Of a DNA stretch of 8,288 bases, positions 1 to 7,900 are shown piece after piece. This DNA is from Gemmatimonadota bacterium (GTDB taxonomy: Bacteria > Gemmatimonadota > Gemmatimonadetes > Longimicrobiales > RSA9): the NCBI GenBank assembly GCA_012027055.1, contig VEPF01000383.1, positions 4,346-12,633 on the forward strand, written 5' to 3'. Under the pieces are notes generated by a model. That model saw only the letters and a program-made list of their open reading frames with translations. It was not told the DNA's origin and did not search any database. Each line of letters opens with the position of its first letter. Position 1 is the first letter of the stretch. The translations under genes were made by a program, and so were the position numbers.

Positions 1-38
1 GGTGGGGCCCCCGCGACAACCTCATGGAGTGGCGATGA
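1..38 (+). CDS. C-terminal tail of a probable TrkH/KtrB-type potassium channel subunit (5' partial)
   Basis: The reading frame starting at base 3 is open from the window edge and ends at a TGA at 36-38, giving the tail WGPRDNLMEWR. Only 11 residues are visible, so the identification rests on context: the next gene is a KtrA/TrkA regulator, its ATG overlaps this stop as ATGA, and KtrB/TrkH proteins typically end in a short charged tail of the type 'YPEENIMVG', which the segment PRDNLMEW resembles. Regulator and membrane subunit are commonly encoded side by side, and a four-base overlap suggests translational coupling. The assignment is inference; the frame could also be chance. Confidence 0.45.
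   Translation, partial: WGPRDNLMEWR
26..29 (+). promoter_or_regulatory. Ribosome binding site for the KtrA/TrkA gene
   Basis: GGAG lies five bases upstream of the ATG at 35. It supports that start over the in-frame GTG at 2, which would add 11 residues (ending HGVA) before the conserved beginning MKRYIVIGLG of the Rossmann fold. Confidence 0.6.
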
Positions 39-691
39 AACGCTATATCGTGATCGGTCTCGGCAATTTCGGGTCGGGCGTGGCCGAGGCGTTGCACGCG
101 GCCGGCCATGAAGTCATCGCGCTCGATGTGGACGAGGCCGCCGTCGAGCGGGTCTCCTCGTTCGTGTCGCGGGCCGCGCTCGCGGATGGCCGCGATCCCA
201 AGATCCTCGAACGCCTCGGCGCCGCCGAAGCCGACGCGGCCGTCATCAGTACCGGCGATGACCTCACCGCCAGCGTCCTGACCACGCTCACCCTGCGCGA
301 CGTGGGTGTGCATGAGATCTACGTCAAGGTGATCTCGCGCGAGCACGCCCGCGTCATGGAGAAGCTGGGCGTGACCGAGACCGTGTTCCCGGAACGCGAG
401 TCGGCGCTGCGCCTGGGCCGCCGCATCTCCAATCGTTCCGTGCTCAACTACGTCCAGCTCGGCACGGAGCTGGCCGTGCAGGAGATGGCCGTGCCCGACA
501 GCTGGGTGGGGAAGTCGCTCCGCGACTTGGAGCTGCCCCGCCGCCATCGCGTCTCCGTGATCGCGGTGCACGACGTGCTGACCGACGCCATGGCGCCCAT
601 CCCCGATGCCGACGCGCCGCTCAAGGAATCCGATACCCTGCTGATCGCCGGGCGCGACGAGCACCTGGCCAGGGTGGCGCAGATCAGGTAG
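35..691 (+). CDS. ktrA: KtrA/TrkA-type potassium uptake regulator, single RCK protein (218 aa)
   Basis: This is a cytoplasmic RCK subunit that binds nucleotide and gates a Trk/Ktr potassium channel at the membrane. The N-terminal RCK_N domain (about residues 1-125) opens with a beta strand and the dinucleotide loop G8-L-G10-N-F-G13, followed by the acidic residue D31 at the end of the second strand, which normally contacts the adenosine ribose. The C-terminal RCK_C domain (about 135-218) includes the stretch WVGKSLRDLELPRRHRVSVIAV and ends in the typical 'SDTLLIAGRDEHLARV' pattern. A length of 218 residues matches single-RCK KtrA proteins, not the double-length enteric TrkA. The ATG at 35 has GGAG five bases upstream and overlaps the preceding stop, so an operon with the channel subunit is likely. 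The symbol reflects the family; databases may label it trkA. Confidence 0.93.
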   Translation: MKRYIVIGLGNFGSGVAEALHAAGHEVIALDVDEAAVERVSSFVSRAALADGRDPKILERLGAAEADAAVISTGDDLTASVLTTLTLRDVGVHEIYVKVISREHARVMEKLGVTETVFPERESALRLGRRISNRSVLNYVQLGTELAVQEMAVPDSWVGKSLRDLELPRRHRVSVIAVHDVLTDAMAPIPDADAPLKESDTLLIAGRDEHLARVAQIR

Positions 692-723
692 CAGCCCCAA
701 CCACCAGACACAGGACGGCGCAG

Positions 724-3657
724 ATGCCCCGGCTCCGAGTGTTCCTCCCGGCAGTCCTGTCCTTCCTGCTGGCCTCCGGCGCGAGCGCCCAGGCCGGTCC
801 CGGCAAGCCGCTCGATCACGGTGTCTACGGCTACTGGAACCGGATCAGCGGCCAGGCCCTCTCGCACGACGGCGCGTGGGCGCTCTACGAGGTCGAGGCC
901 GACAGCGTGGACGCAACCCTCCACATCGCAGGTCTCAACGGCGGCACCGCGCAGCACATCGCGCGCGGCGACAACGGTGAGTTCACCGCCGATGCCCGGT
1001 TCGCCATCTTCCTGCTGAAGCCGGCCAAGCAGGCCGTACGGCAGGCCAGGCTGGACAAGAAGAAGCCCGAGGAGTTGCCGACCGATTCCCTGGGTATCCT
1101 GGACCTCGGCAGCGGCATGATCACGCGCATCGCACGCGTGAAGAGCTTCAAGCTACCCCGCCGCTCCGGCGCCTATCTCGCGTATCAGCTGGTCAAGCCT
1201 GAAGCGAAGCCTGACTCCGCCGGCCCGGATTCCGCCCGGGCTGCACCGGGCGCGCAGCCGCCGAAGCCGGCCGCCGAGCCCGGCAGGCAGCCGGAACCCG
1301 CCCCCGGCACCGCGGCCGCCCCGGCAGCGCAGGCGAAGAAGAAGGATGAGCCGAAGCGCGAGGAAGGGACCGAGCTGGTGCTCCGCACCCTGGCCACCGG
1401 CGAGGAACGCCGGATCGCGGACGTCGTCTGGTACGGCTTCACCGAGGATGGCACCCGGCTGGTCTACACCGCCGGCAACAAGGCCGGAACGGCCGAAGGC
1501 GCGTTCGAGCTCGCTACCCGCCGCGGCGCGCAGACGCCGACGCTGCTGCTGGGCAAGGGGAACTACCTCACGCCCGGCGTGGACAAGGCGGGCCGCCAGG
1601 TGGCCTTCCTCGCCAACACCGCCGACTTCACGGCGGAGCGGCCGGAGTTCACGCTCTACTACTGGGACGGCAGGGCCGCGGCGGCCGCGCCCGTCGCGGA
1701 CGCCCGGACGCCCGGCGTGCCCGAAGGCTGGTGGGTGAGCGAAAACGGGTCGGTGTCGTTTTCGGAGAGCGGGGCACGCCTCTTCTTCGGGACGGCGCCG
1801 AAGCCCGCGCCCCCGCCCGCCGACACCGCGCTCAGCGATGAGCAGGTCAAGGTCGATGTCTGGCACTGGCAGGACCCGCTCATCCAGCCCATGCAGCTGA
1901 GCCAGCTGGAGCAGGAGAAGAAGCGCACCTACCTGGCCGCGTACGATTTCCAGGGCCGGCGCGCCGTGCAGCTCGCCACGCGCGACATCCCTGACATCGA
2001 AGTTGCCAACCGTGGTGATGGCACGATTGCCCTCGGTGCCTCCGGCCTGCCCTACCAGATCGCCACGCAGTGGGGCGAGGACGGCACCGACTTCTATCTC
2101 GTGGACGTGGCCACCGGTCGGGCCACCCGGGTCATCGAGTACCTCTCCGGACGTGCCCAGCTTTCGCCGGAAGGACGCTGGCTCACCTGGTACGACCGCC
2201 AGCAGCGCCAGTGGCTCGCGCTCGACACGCGCACCCGCCAGCAGCGCGTGGTTTCCGCGGGACTGCCGCCCGTCTTCGATGAGCAGCATGACACGCCGGA
2301 CCTGCCGACGGCATACGGCAGCGCCGGCTGGACCCTGAACGATGACCTGTTCCTCATCTACGACCGCCACGACCTGTGGGCCGTCGATCCCACCGGCAGG
2401 CGCGCTCCGGCCAATGTGACCGATGGCGAGGGCCGGAAGCAGAACCTGCGCTTCCGCTACGTTCGCCTCGACCCCGAGGAGCGCGCCATCGATCCGTCCC
2501 GGGACCTGCTGCTCCGCGCTTTCCAGTTATGGACCAAGCAGGCGGGTTTCTACCGCGATCGAATGGCGGCTGGCGCGGCCCCGGTGCAGCTGCTCATGGC
2601 CGAGAAGTCCTTCGGACAGCCGACGCGGGCGCGGGACGCGGATGTGCTGCTCGTGACCCGCGGCGATTTCCGCGAGTTCCCCGATCTCTGGGTCACCGAG
2701 CCGTCCTTCCGGAAGTTCACCCGGCTGAGCGACGCCAATCCGCAGCAGCAGCAGTATTCCTGGGGCACGGCCGAGCTCGTGACCTGGCGCAGCGGTGACG
2801 GCGAGCTGCTCCAGGGTGTGCTCTACAAGCCGGACGGGTTCGACCCCGCGAAGCGGTACCCGATGATGGTCTACTTCTACGAGCGGATGTCGGATGGGCT
2901 GTACAGCCACGTCGTGCCCGCCGCCGGCAGCTCCAGCATCAATACCACGTTCTACGTCAGCCGCGGGTACCTGGTCTTCAACCCCGACATCCCGTACCGC
3001 ACCGGCTACCCCGGCGAGAGCGCGCTCAAGGCCGTGATCCCGGGCGTGCTCGAGCTCATCGACCAGGGCTTCGTGGACGAGCGGCACATCGGGGTGCAGG
3101 GCCACAGCTGGGGCGGCTACCAGATCGCCTACCTGGTCACCAAGACCGACATCTTCGCCGCCGCCGAGGCGGGTGCCCCCGTCGCCAACATGACCAGCGC
3201 GTACGGCGGCATCCGCTGGGAGTCCGGCATGAGCCGCCAGTTCCAGTACGAGAAGACCCAGAGCCGGATCGGCGGCACGCTCTGGAACGCTCCGCTCCAC
3301 TTCATCGAGAACTCGCCGATCTTCTGGGCGGACAAGGTGCAAACGCCCTTGCTCATGATGCACAACGACGCGGATGGCGCGGTCCCGTGGCAGCAGGGGA
3401 TCGAGTACTTCCTGGCCCTCCGCCGGCTCTCCAAGCCGGTCTGGATGCTGAACTACAACGGCGAGGCGCACGGCCTCCGCAAGCCGCAGAACCGCTACGA
3501 CTGGACCGTCCGGCTGCAGCAGTTCTTCGACCACTACCTGCTGGGCGCCCCCGCCCCCGTGTGGCTCTCCCGGGGCGTGCCGGCCCTGCAGAAGGGGAAG
3601 ACGCTCGGCCTGGAGCTGGCTGCGACGACTCCGCCGGAGCGTCCCGTCAGTCGGTAG
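724..3657 (+). CDS. Secreted S9 family (prolyl oligopeptidase-like) serine peptidase, 977 aa
   Basis: This is a probable periplasmic serine peptidase of family S9, which generally cleaves short peptides. A signal peptide is visible: MPRLR, a hydrophobic core, then ASA before QAGP, with cleavage expected near residue 22; no lipobox cysteine is present. Residues from about 30 to 680 should form the beta-propeller, and the alpha/beta hydrolase domain runs from about 685 to 955. The catalytic triad appears complete: S795 in GHSWGGY (793-799), D884 in HNDADGAVPW, and H916 in GEAHGLRKP. An Ala/Pro/Lys-rich, repeat-free segment (about residues 158-215) and a shorter Pro-rich piece (about 358-366) interrupt the propeller and look like flexible linkers. 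AGGA at 712-715 lies eight bases before the ATG, and the gene starts 32 bases after ktrA, so co-transcription is possible although no functional link is evident. The length is large for S9 mainly because of the inserts. The substrate cannot be read from sequence. Confidence 0.95.
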   Translation: MPRLRVFLPAVLSFLLASGASAQAGPGKPLDHGVYGYWNRISGQALSHDGAWALYEVEADSVDATLHIAGLNGGTAQHIARGDNGEFTADARFAIFLLKPAKQAVRQARLDKKKPEELPTDSLGILDLGSGMITRIARVKSFKLPRRSGAYLAYQLVKPEAKPDSAGPDSARAAPGAQPPKPAAEPGRQPEPAPGTAAAPAAQAKKKDEPKREEGTELVLRTLATGEERRIADVVWYGFTEDGTRLVYTAGNKAGTAEGAFELATRRGAQTPTLLLGKGNYLTPGVDKAGRQVAFLANTADFTAERPEFTLYYWDGRAAAAAPVADARTPGVPEGWWVSENGSVSFSESGARLFFGTAPKPAPPPADTALSDEQVKVDVWHWQDPLIQPMQLSQLEQEKKRTYLAAYDFQGRRAVQLATRDIPDIEVANRGDGTIALGASGLPYQIATQWGEDGTDFYLVDVATGRATRVIEYLSGRAQLSPEGRWLTWYDRQQRQWLALDTRTRQQRVVSAGLPPVFDEQHDTPDLPTAYGSAGWTLNDDLFLIYDRHDLWAVDPTGRRAPANVTDGEGRKQNLRFRYVRLDPEERAIDPSRDLLLRAFQLWTKQAGFYRDRMAAGAAPVQLLMAEKSFGQPTRARDADVLLVTRGDFREFPDLWVTEPSFRKFTRLSDANPQQQQYSWGTAELVTWRSGDGELLQGVLYKPDGFDPAKRYPMMVYFYERMSDGLYSHVVPAAGSSSINTTFYVSRGYLVFNPDIPYRTGYPGESALKAVIPGVLELIDQGFVDERHIGVQGHSWGGYQIAYLVTKTDIFAAAEAGAPVANMTSAYGGIRWESGMSRQFQYEKTQSRIGGTLWNAPLHFIENSPIFWADKVQTPLLMMHNDADGAVPWQQGIEYFLALRRLSKPVWMLNYNGEAHGLRKPQNRYDWTVRLQQFFDHYLLGAPAPVWLSRGVPALQKGKTLGLELAATTPPERPVSR

Positions 3658-3671
3658 CACCCGGCCCGGGT

Positions 3672-3712
3672 CCGGGCGGCGCGCGGTGGTTCCTCCGCCG
3701 CGCGCTGCCCGG
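3672..3712 (+). terminator. Strong GC-rich hairpin, probable terminator of the S9 peptidase transcript
   Basis: Bases 3672-3689 pair with 3695-3712 in an uninterrupted 18-bp stem (two G-T wobbles) closed by the five-base loop TTCCT. It begins 15 bases after the peptidase stop codon. No T-run follows, so it is not a canonical intrinsic terminator, but a stem of this strength right after a stop in a high-GC genome is most simply a terminator or a 3'-end stabiliser. The next 20 bases (3711-3730) form a further near-perfect palindrome centred on GGGGCGCCCC. Confidence 0.6.
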
Positions 3713-3802
3713 CCGGGGGCGCCCCTGGCCGCGTGCCAGCGTCCCGACCTTCGGCCACCATCCGGGCGGCTCCGCCCCGGGTGCGCGCGGGCCCGGAACC
3801 GA

Positions 3803-3807
3803 GAGGA
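3803..3807 (+). promoter_or_regulatory. Ribosome binding site for the class II aldolase-fold gene
   Basis: GAGGA within GAGAGGAA lies eight bases before the ATG at 3816. It decides this start, because the frame stays open upstream into the S9 peptidase gene and would otherwise allow a spurious extension of 143 residues. Confidence 0.7.
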
Positions 3808-3815
3808 AGCAGAAG

Positions 3816-4898
3816 ATGGAGTTCTATTTCGCCGGAACGGGTGACGATGTGCGGGCCGAACGCCTGCTCGCCGGACTGCAACCCGTCCTGGAGCGGCACG
3901 GTCACCGGCGCGTGGACACCTCCGAGGCCGCGTCCCTGGTCTTCCACCCCTTCCCCGCCAAGCACCCTCGCTCTTTCCGGCGCCAGAACTCCGGGATGTT
4001 CCTGGTGGGCATCACCACGCTGGGCGGCTTCGACGACCCCATTGCGGCCCTCTATCCGCGCCTGGTCCGCTCGCTCTCGAACCTGGTGGTGTCACTCACG
4101 CCCGAGGGGAAGCACGACATCGGCGATGTGCACCTGGTTACCCTCGAGCAGGGACACGTGCGTCTCCCCGCCCACGGGCTCTCGGACGCCTTCTACGAGG
4201 AGTTTTACCGCCGGCTCGAGCCGCTCGCGACTTCCCGGCTGGTGGTCAACAACATCTTCGAGCCGGACCTGGAACCCGAGCTCTGGGCGGGCGACGAACG
4301 GACTCGCGGCATCGGGCAGGCCGGCCGCTTCCTGGCCGAGCTCGATCTGCTGCCCGCCGTGTTCCCCATCGAGGACGTGCTCTCCCCCCGGGAGCTGCGC
4401 CAGCTCAAGAAGCTCTATGGCATCGGCGGCCTGAGCTACGGCAACTTCAGCGCGCGCCTCGATGACCGGCGCTTCTGGATGAGCGCCAGCGGCGTGGACA
4501 AGTCGCGGCTCGAGATCATCGGGCGCGACATCCTGCTCGTCAAAGGCTACGACGCCGACCGCAACGCCATCCTGCTCAGCGTCCCGCCGAACGTCGAGCC
4601 GCGGCGCGTGTCCGTCGATGCCATCGAGCACTGGATGATCTACCGCGAGAACCCGGGCGTGCGCGCCATCCTGCACGTGCACGCCTGGACCGATGGCATC
4701 CGCTCCACCGAGGTGACCTACCCCTGCGGCACCTATGAGATGGGCCGGGCCGTGGCCGACCTGATCCGGACCTCGCCCGACCCCGTGCACAGCATCATCG
4801 GCCTCAAGAACCACGGCGTCACCGTCACCGGTGACTCCATGGAAGAGATCCTGGCTCGGGTGACGGGGCGGCTGACGCGCAGCGTGCCCATGACCTGA
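3816..4898 (+). CDS. Class II aldolase/adducin-fold protein with long unassigned N-terminal region (360 aa)
   Basis: The C-terminal half (from about residue 185) is a class II aldolase/adducin domain, a zinc enzyme fold that includes fuculose-1-phosphate and ribulose-5-phosphate enzymes and methylthioribulose-1-phosphate dehydratase. Visible motifs are GNFSAR (209-214) and SASGVDK (223-229), which normally form the phosphate/substrate-binding loops, and the zinc ligands H287 and H289 in LHVHAW and H333 in KNHG. Aligning to the fuculose-aldolase pattern puts Asp (D268) where the catalytic Glu normally lies; E271 is three residues further on. Only 27 residues follow the third His, so the C-terminal end is short for the family. 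The first 180 or so residues (MEFYFAGTGDDV onward, with LVFHPFPAKHP and a probable beta strand MFLVGITTL) match no domain I recognise. The gene stands alone between a hairpin upstream and a convergent gene downstream. The substrate is unknown; a lyase, epimerase, dehydratase or non-catalytic role is possible. Confidence 0.85.
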   Translation: MEFYFAGTGDDVRAERLLAGLQPVLERHGHRRVDTSEAASLVFHPFPAKHPRSFRRQNSGMFLVGITTLGGFDDPIAALYPRLVRSLSNLVVSLTPEGKHDIGDVHLVTLEQGHVRLPAHGLSDAFYEEFYRRLEPLATSRLVVNNIFEPDLEPELWAGDERTRGIGQAGRFLAELDLLPAVFPIEDVLSPRELRQLKKLYGIGGLSYGNFSARLDDRRFWMSASGVDKSRLEIIGRDILLVKGYDADRNAILLSVPPNVEPRRVSVDAIEHWMIYRENPGVRAILHVHAWTDGIRSTEVTYPCGTYEMGRAVADLIRTSPDPVHSIIGLKNHGVTVTGDSMEEILARVTGRLTRSVPMT

Positions 4899-4965
4899 GC
4901 AAGGACCAGGCACCAGGCGCCAAGACCTTTCTTCTTCTTGGCGCTTGGCCCTTGGCCCTTGGCTC
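4899..4965. repeat. Inverted pair of tandem 7-base repeats between convergent genes
   Basis: The right arm consists of four consecutive heptamers of the form TTGGCSC or TTGGCTC, starting at 4938, 4945, 4952 and 4959. The left arm shows the same periodicity in inverted orientation with more divergence: units starting at 4906 (CCAGGCA), 4913 (CCAGGCG) and 4920 (CCAAGAC). The array fills the whole space between the two stop codons. It resembles short intergenic palindromic repeats of the REP kind; whether it is dispersed in this genome cannot be told from one copy. Confidence 0.7.
4900..4961. terminator. Probable bidirectional terminator hairpin between convergent genes
   Basis: The core stem pairs 4913-4925 with 4936-4948 (13 bp with one G-T wobble, containing GCGCCAAGA/TCTTGGCGC) around a pyrimidine-rich ten-base loop. 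Pairing resumes outside two mismatches, 4906-4910 with 4951-4955, and again after one mismatch, 4900-4904 with 4957-4961, giving 23 paired positions of 26. It lies two bases after the aldolase stop on the plus strand and five bases after the helicase stop on the minus strand, so it can end both transcripts. No long T-run follows on either strand. The termination role is inferred from position and structure. Confidence 0.6.
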
Positions 4966-7900
4966 TCACGCAGTTACGTCGACCAGCCCTCCCGCCGTGA
5001 ACAGCAGCAGCCTTTCGATCACCGGCTCTCCGGTCAGCCGCTCCCAGATCCGGCCGTACAGCCGCACCTGGCTCTGGTAGCGACGCATCAGCGCCACCGG
5101 GATCCCGGTGCCTTCCGCGTCGCTCTTGTAGTCCACGATGGTCCAGCCCGCTCGCTCGCGGAACGCCAGGTCGATGCGGCCATCGATCAGCTCCCGGGGC
5201 GCCGCGTCGGCAGCGGGCGTGGCCTCCCCCGCCAGTGCGGCCCATTCCGTCGCGCTCACCGCGACCGCGAACGGCACCTCCGTCAGTCGGACATCGGCGG
5301 CCAGCGCTCGTTGCCACACCCGGGAAGCGCGCACCGCGGCCACCACCGCCAGCAGCTCCGCGAGCTCGGTGGGCTCGCCCAGGGCGTCCGTCGGTCGCTC
5401 TGCCGCAATCAGCCAGCCCCGGCCGAGTGCCCGCAACTGGTCCGGGCTCGCGCCGCCCAGCGCGGCCTCGAGCGCCTCATGCACGATGCTGCCCCACTCG
5501 GTGCCCCGTTCGTGCCGCGCGCGCAGCAGCTCGGGATCGCTGCCCGATAACGGCTCCGCGTCTGCCGGCGCGGACAGCTCGGGTGCGGCCGCCTCGACGC
5601 TCCATTGCTTCCGCGCCGTCACGGACGCGACCCTGTAGCCCGGCCGCGCGGCTGCCGTTCTCGCCTGCGCGATCGTCTCGATCTCCGCCCGTACTGCCGC
5701 GGCCGGGCGCGTCAGCTGACTGCGGCTGCGATCGCCCGGCGGGGGCAGCTCCAGGCGGGTGCCGTGCTGCCGCAGCCAGTCGTGAAAGGAGTGCCACAGC
5801 GAGCGGCTGCGCGGACTGGCGGCCATGCCCACCACCAGCTCGTCGCCGGCGCGCGTCGCGGCCACGTAGAGCAGCCGCTCGTTTTCCGCGCGCAGGAACT
5901 CCCGCTCCAGCTCGGCGTGCTGGTCCCAGTCGGGTGGCTGTGCCACCACCGCCGGGCGGCCCTGGTGGTCCGTGGTCACCCGGGTGTAGCCGACCGCGTC
6001 ACCCTCCGCGTCCCGCACCACCCGCCACTCGGGCTCGCGCACCCACTCGCCGAACGGATGCGCCAGCACCACCACCGGCGCTTCCAGGCCCTTCGCCTTG
6101 TGCAGGTTCATCACCCGGACCACATCGGTGCGGCCCGGCTCCAGCGGCGCCTCGCTCTCGTCCTCGTCGAGCGCCGCATCCAGCGCGGCTAGCGCCCCGG
6201 CGATCGATGAGTCCCCGGCACTGCTCGCCGCCCGCACCGCCGCGTGCGCGAACAGCATGGCCCCCGCTCGCGTCTGGCCCAGGTCTCCCGCCGCGGCCAG
6301 CGGCACCAGCGCCAGGTCCGAAGTGATCCGCTCCAGCGCCAGGTCCGCCGGCTCGGCTCTGGTCCACTGCCAGAATCGGTGCAGCACCGCCAGCGCCCGT
6401 TCCACGTCCGTCTCCGCCGCCTCCCAGGCGCGCGTGAACGAGAACGGCTCCCGCACCGGCGCCTCGCCCGGCGGCGCCCACTTCTCGACGTGCTGCGTGA
6501 GCTGCTCGTAGTCCAGGCCGAAGAACAGCCCCACCAGCACCGCCACGCCCAGGACCGGGTCGCCCGGATCCGCCAGCGCCCGCAGCAGCAGCCGCAGCTC
6601 CCGCAGGTAGCCATCTTCGCCCACGCCCGCGCCCGTGACCTGCACCGGGATGTTGCGCTGCTCCAGCGCGGCCGCGTACGTGCCCAGCCGCTTCGTGGTC
6701 GGCGTGAGCACCAGGAACTCCCCCGCGCTCCGCTCGCCCCGGTCGATCCGCTCCCGGATCCACGTGGCCACCCGCTCCGCATCCTGTAGCGCCAGCCGGT
6801 CCACCGGCGAGTGCACGGGATCGTCCAGCTCGTACCAGAAGACCCCCTGCGTCGCCTGGTAGTCCGCGGGCCGGGGCCGTACCAGCATGGGCGCGAACCC
6901 CGCCTGCGCCTGGGTGGCTGCGGGCGGGAAGCGCGGCCGGAAGCTCTGGTTGACGAATTCCTCGACCGCCTGCCCCGACCGGAAGTTCGTCACCAGCTCC
7001 AGCACCGCGCCGAATTCCCCGAAGCGCGCCTTGACCCGCGTGTACAGCGCCATGTCCGCGCGCCGGAAACGGTAGATGCTCTGCTTGGGATCGCCCACCA
7101 CGAACAGCGCGCCCGGACGCGGCACCACCGTGCGCCAGCTCTCCGTCGTTGGTTCGGACGCCAGCAGGAACAGTACTTCCGCCTGCACCGGGTCCGTGTC
7201 CTGGAACTCATCGACCAGCAGGAAGCGGTAACGCTCGCCCAGCTCGCGGCGCGCTGCCTGACTCCCGCCGAGCAGCCGGGCCGCGAACGTGAGCAGGTCC
7301 TGGAAGTTGAGCGTGCCCGCGCGCAGCCGCTCCCGCTCGCACGCGCGCGCCGCCCGCTGCGCGAACCCGAGCGCGTACGGGTAGCGGAACGCCCACCAGC
7401 GCCGGCGCAGCTGGTCCGCCGGACCACCGCCCGCGAACAGCTCCAGGAACTCGGCCTGCACCTGCTTCGCCGCCCCGCCATCCGGCCACCGGTGCTGCAC
7501 CATCTTGAACGAGCCCTCGGCCAGGCCCCCGATCGCCTCCAGGAAGCGTACGTCGTCCGCCCAGCCGTGCAGCCGCCGATGGAACCGCAGCCGGCGCACC
7601 GTGCCCTGCAGCCCATCCCGCTCCGCCTCCGGCCCCAGGTGCGGCATCAGCGCCCAGGCCCGGTCCACCAGCGCCTCGATGCGATTTCGCACCCCGCTCG
7701 CGTCCGGCCGCTCACACCGCTCCGCTTCGAACCGTACGTCCGGCTGCGCCACCAGCTGCTGGAACAGCTTCTCCAGGTCCTGCGGCCGCATTCCCAGCTC
7801 GGCCAACCGCGCCAGCTCCCCGTCACCTTCCGCGGCCAGCCGCTCCAGGTGGCTCAGCCAGAACCGGTTCCGGAGCCGCTCCGCTTCCGCGCCGAGCGTT

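Larger units (their letters stand above)
3658..3815. other. Non-coding gap between the peptidase and aldolase-fold genes
   Basis: The 158-base gap is extremely GC-rich. Its first third holds the 18-bp hairpin and the adjoining palindrome. A weaker hairpin with one bulge can be drawn at 3762-3780. I see no clear -35/-10 promoter pair, though a promoter for the downstream gene would be expected here given the terminator-like hairpin upstream. No small reading frame with a convincing start and family match was seen. Confidence 0.5.

Noticed and set aside
1153..2370. Long minus-strand open frame (405 codons) opposite the S9 peptidase gene
   Set aside because: It is a GC-driven shadow of the peptidase codons, with composition biased to Arg/Gly/Ala/Val, no domain and no ribosome binding site that I can see.
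2527..3660. Second long minus-strand open frame (377 codons) opposite the peptidase catalytic domain
   Set aside because: The opposite strand encodes the complete S9 catalytic triad; this frame shows no family motif and is explained by high GC.
3671..3770. Ten-base direct repeat TCCGGGCGGC at 3671-3680 and 3761-3770
   Set aside because: Such a short match is expected by chance in a gap this rich in G and C; no target duplication or element lies between the copies.
4092..4913. Minus-strand open frame opposite the aldolase-fold gene
   Set aside because: It mirrors the codons of the plus-strand gene and has no recognisable domain; the plus strand carries the zinc-binding motifs.
4931..4939. 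CTT triplet run (CTTCTTCTT) as a possible microsatellite
   Set aside because: Only three units, lying mostly in the hairpin loop and stem already described.
5235..6326. Plus-strand open frame of 363 codons opposite the helicase gene
   Set aside because: Composition is almost entirely Arg/Pro/Ala/Ser, as expected from an antisense frame of a high-GC gene; the minus strand carries all helicase motifs.
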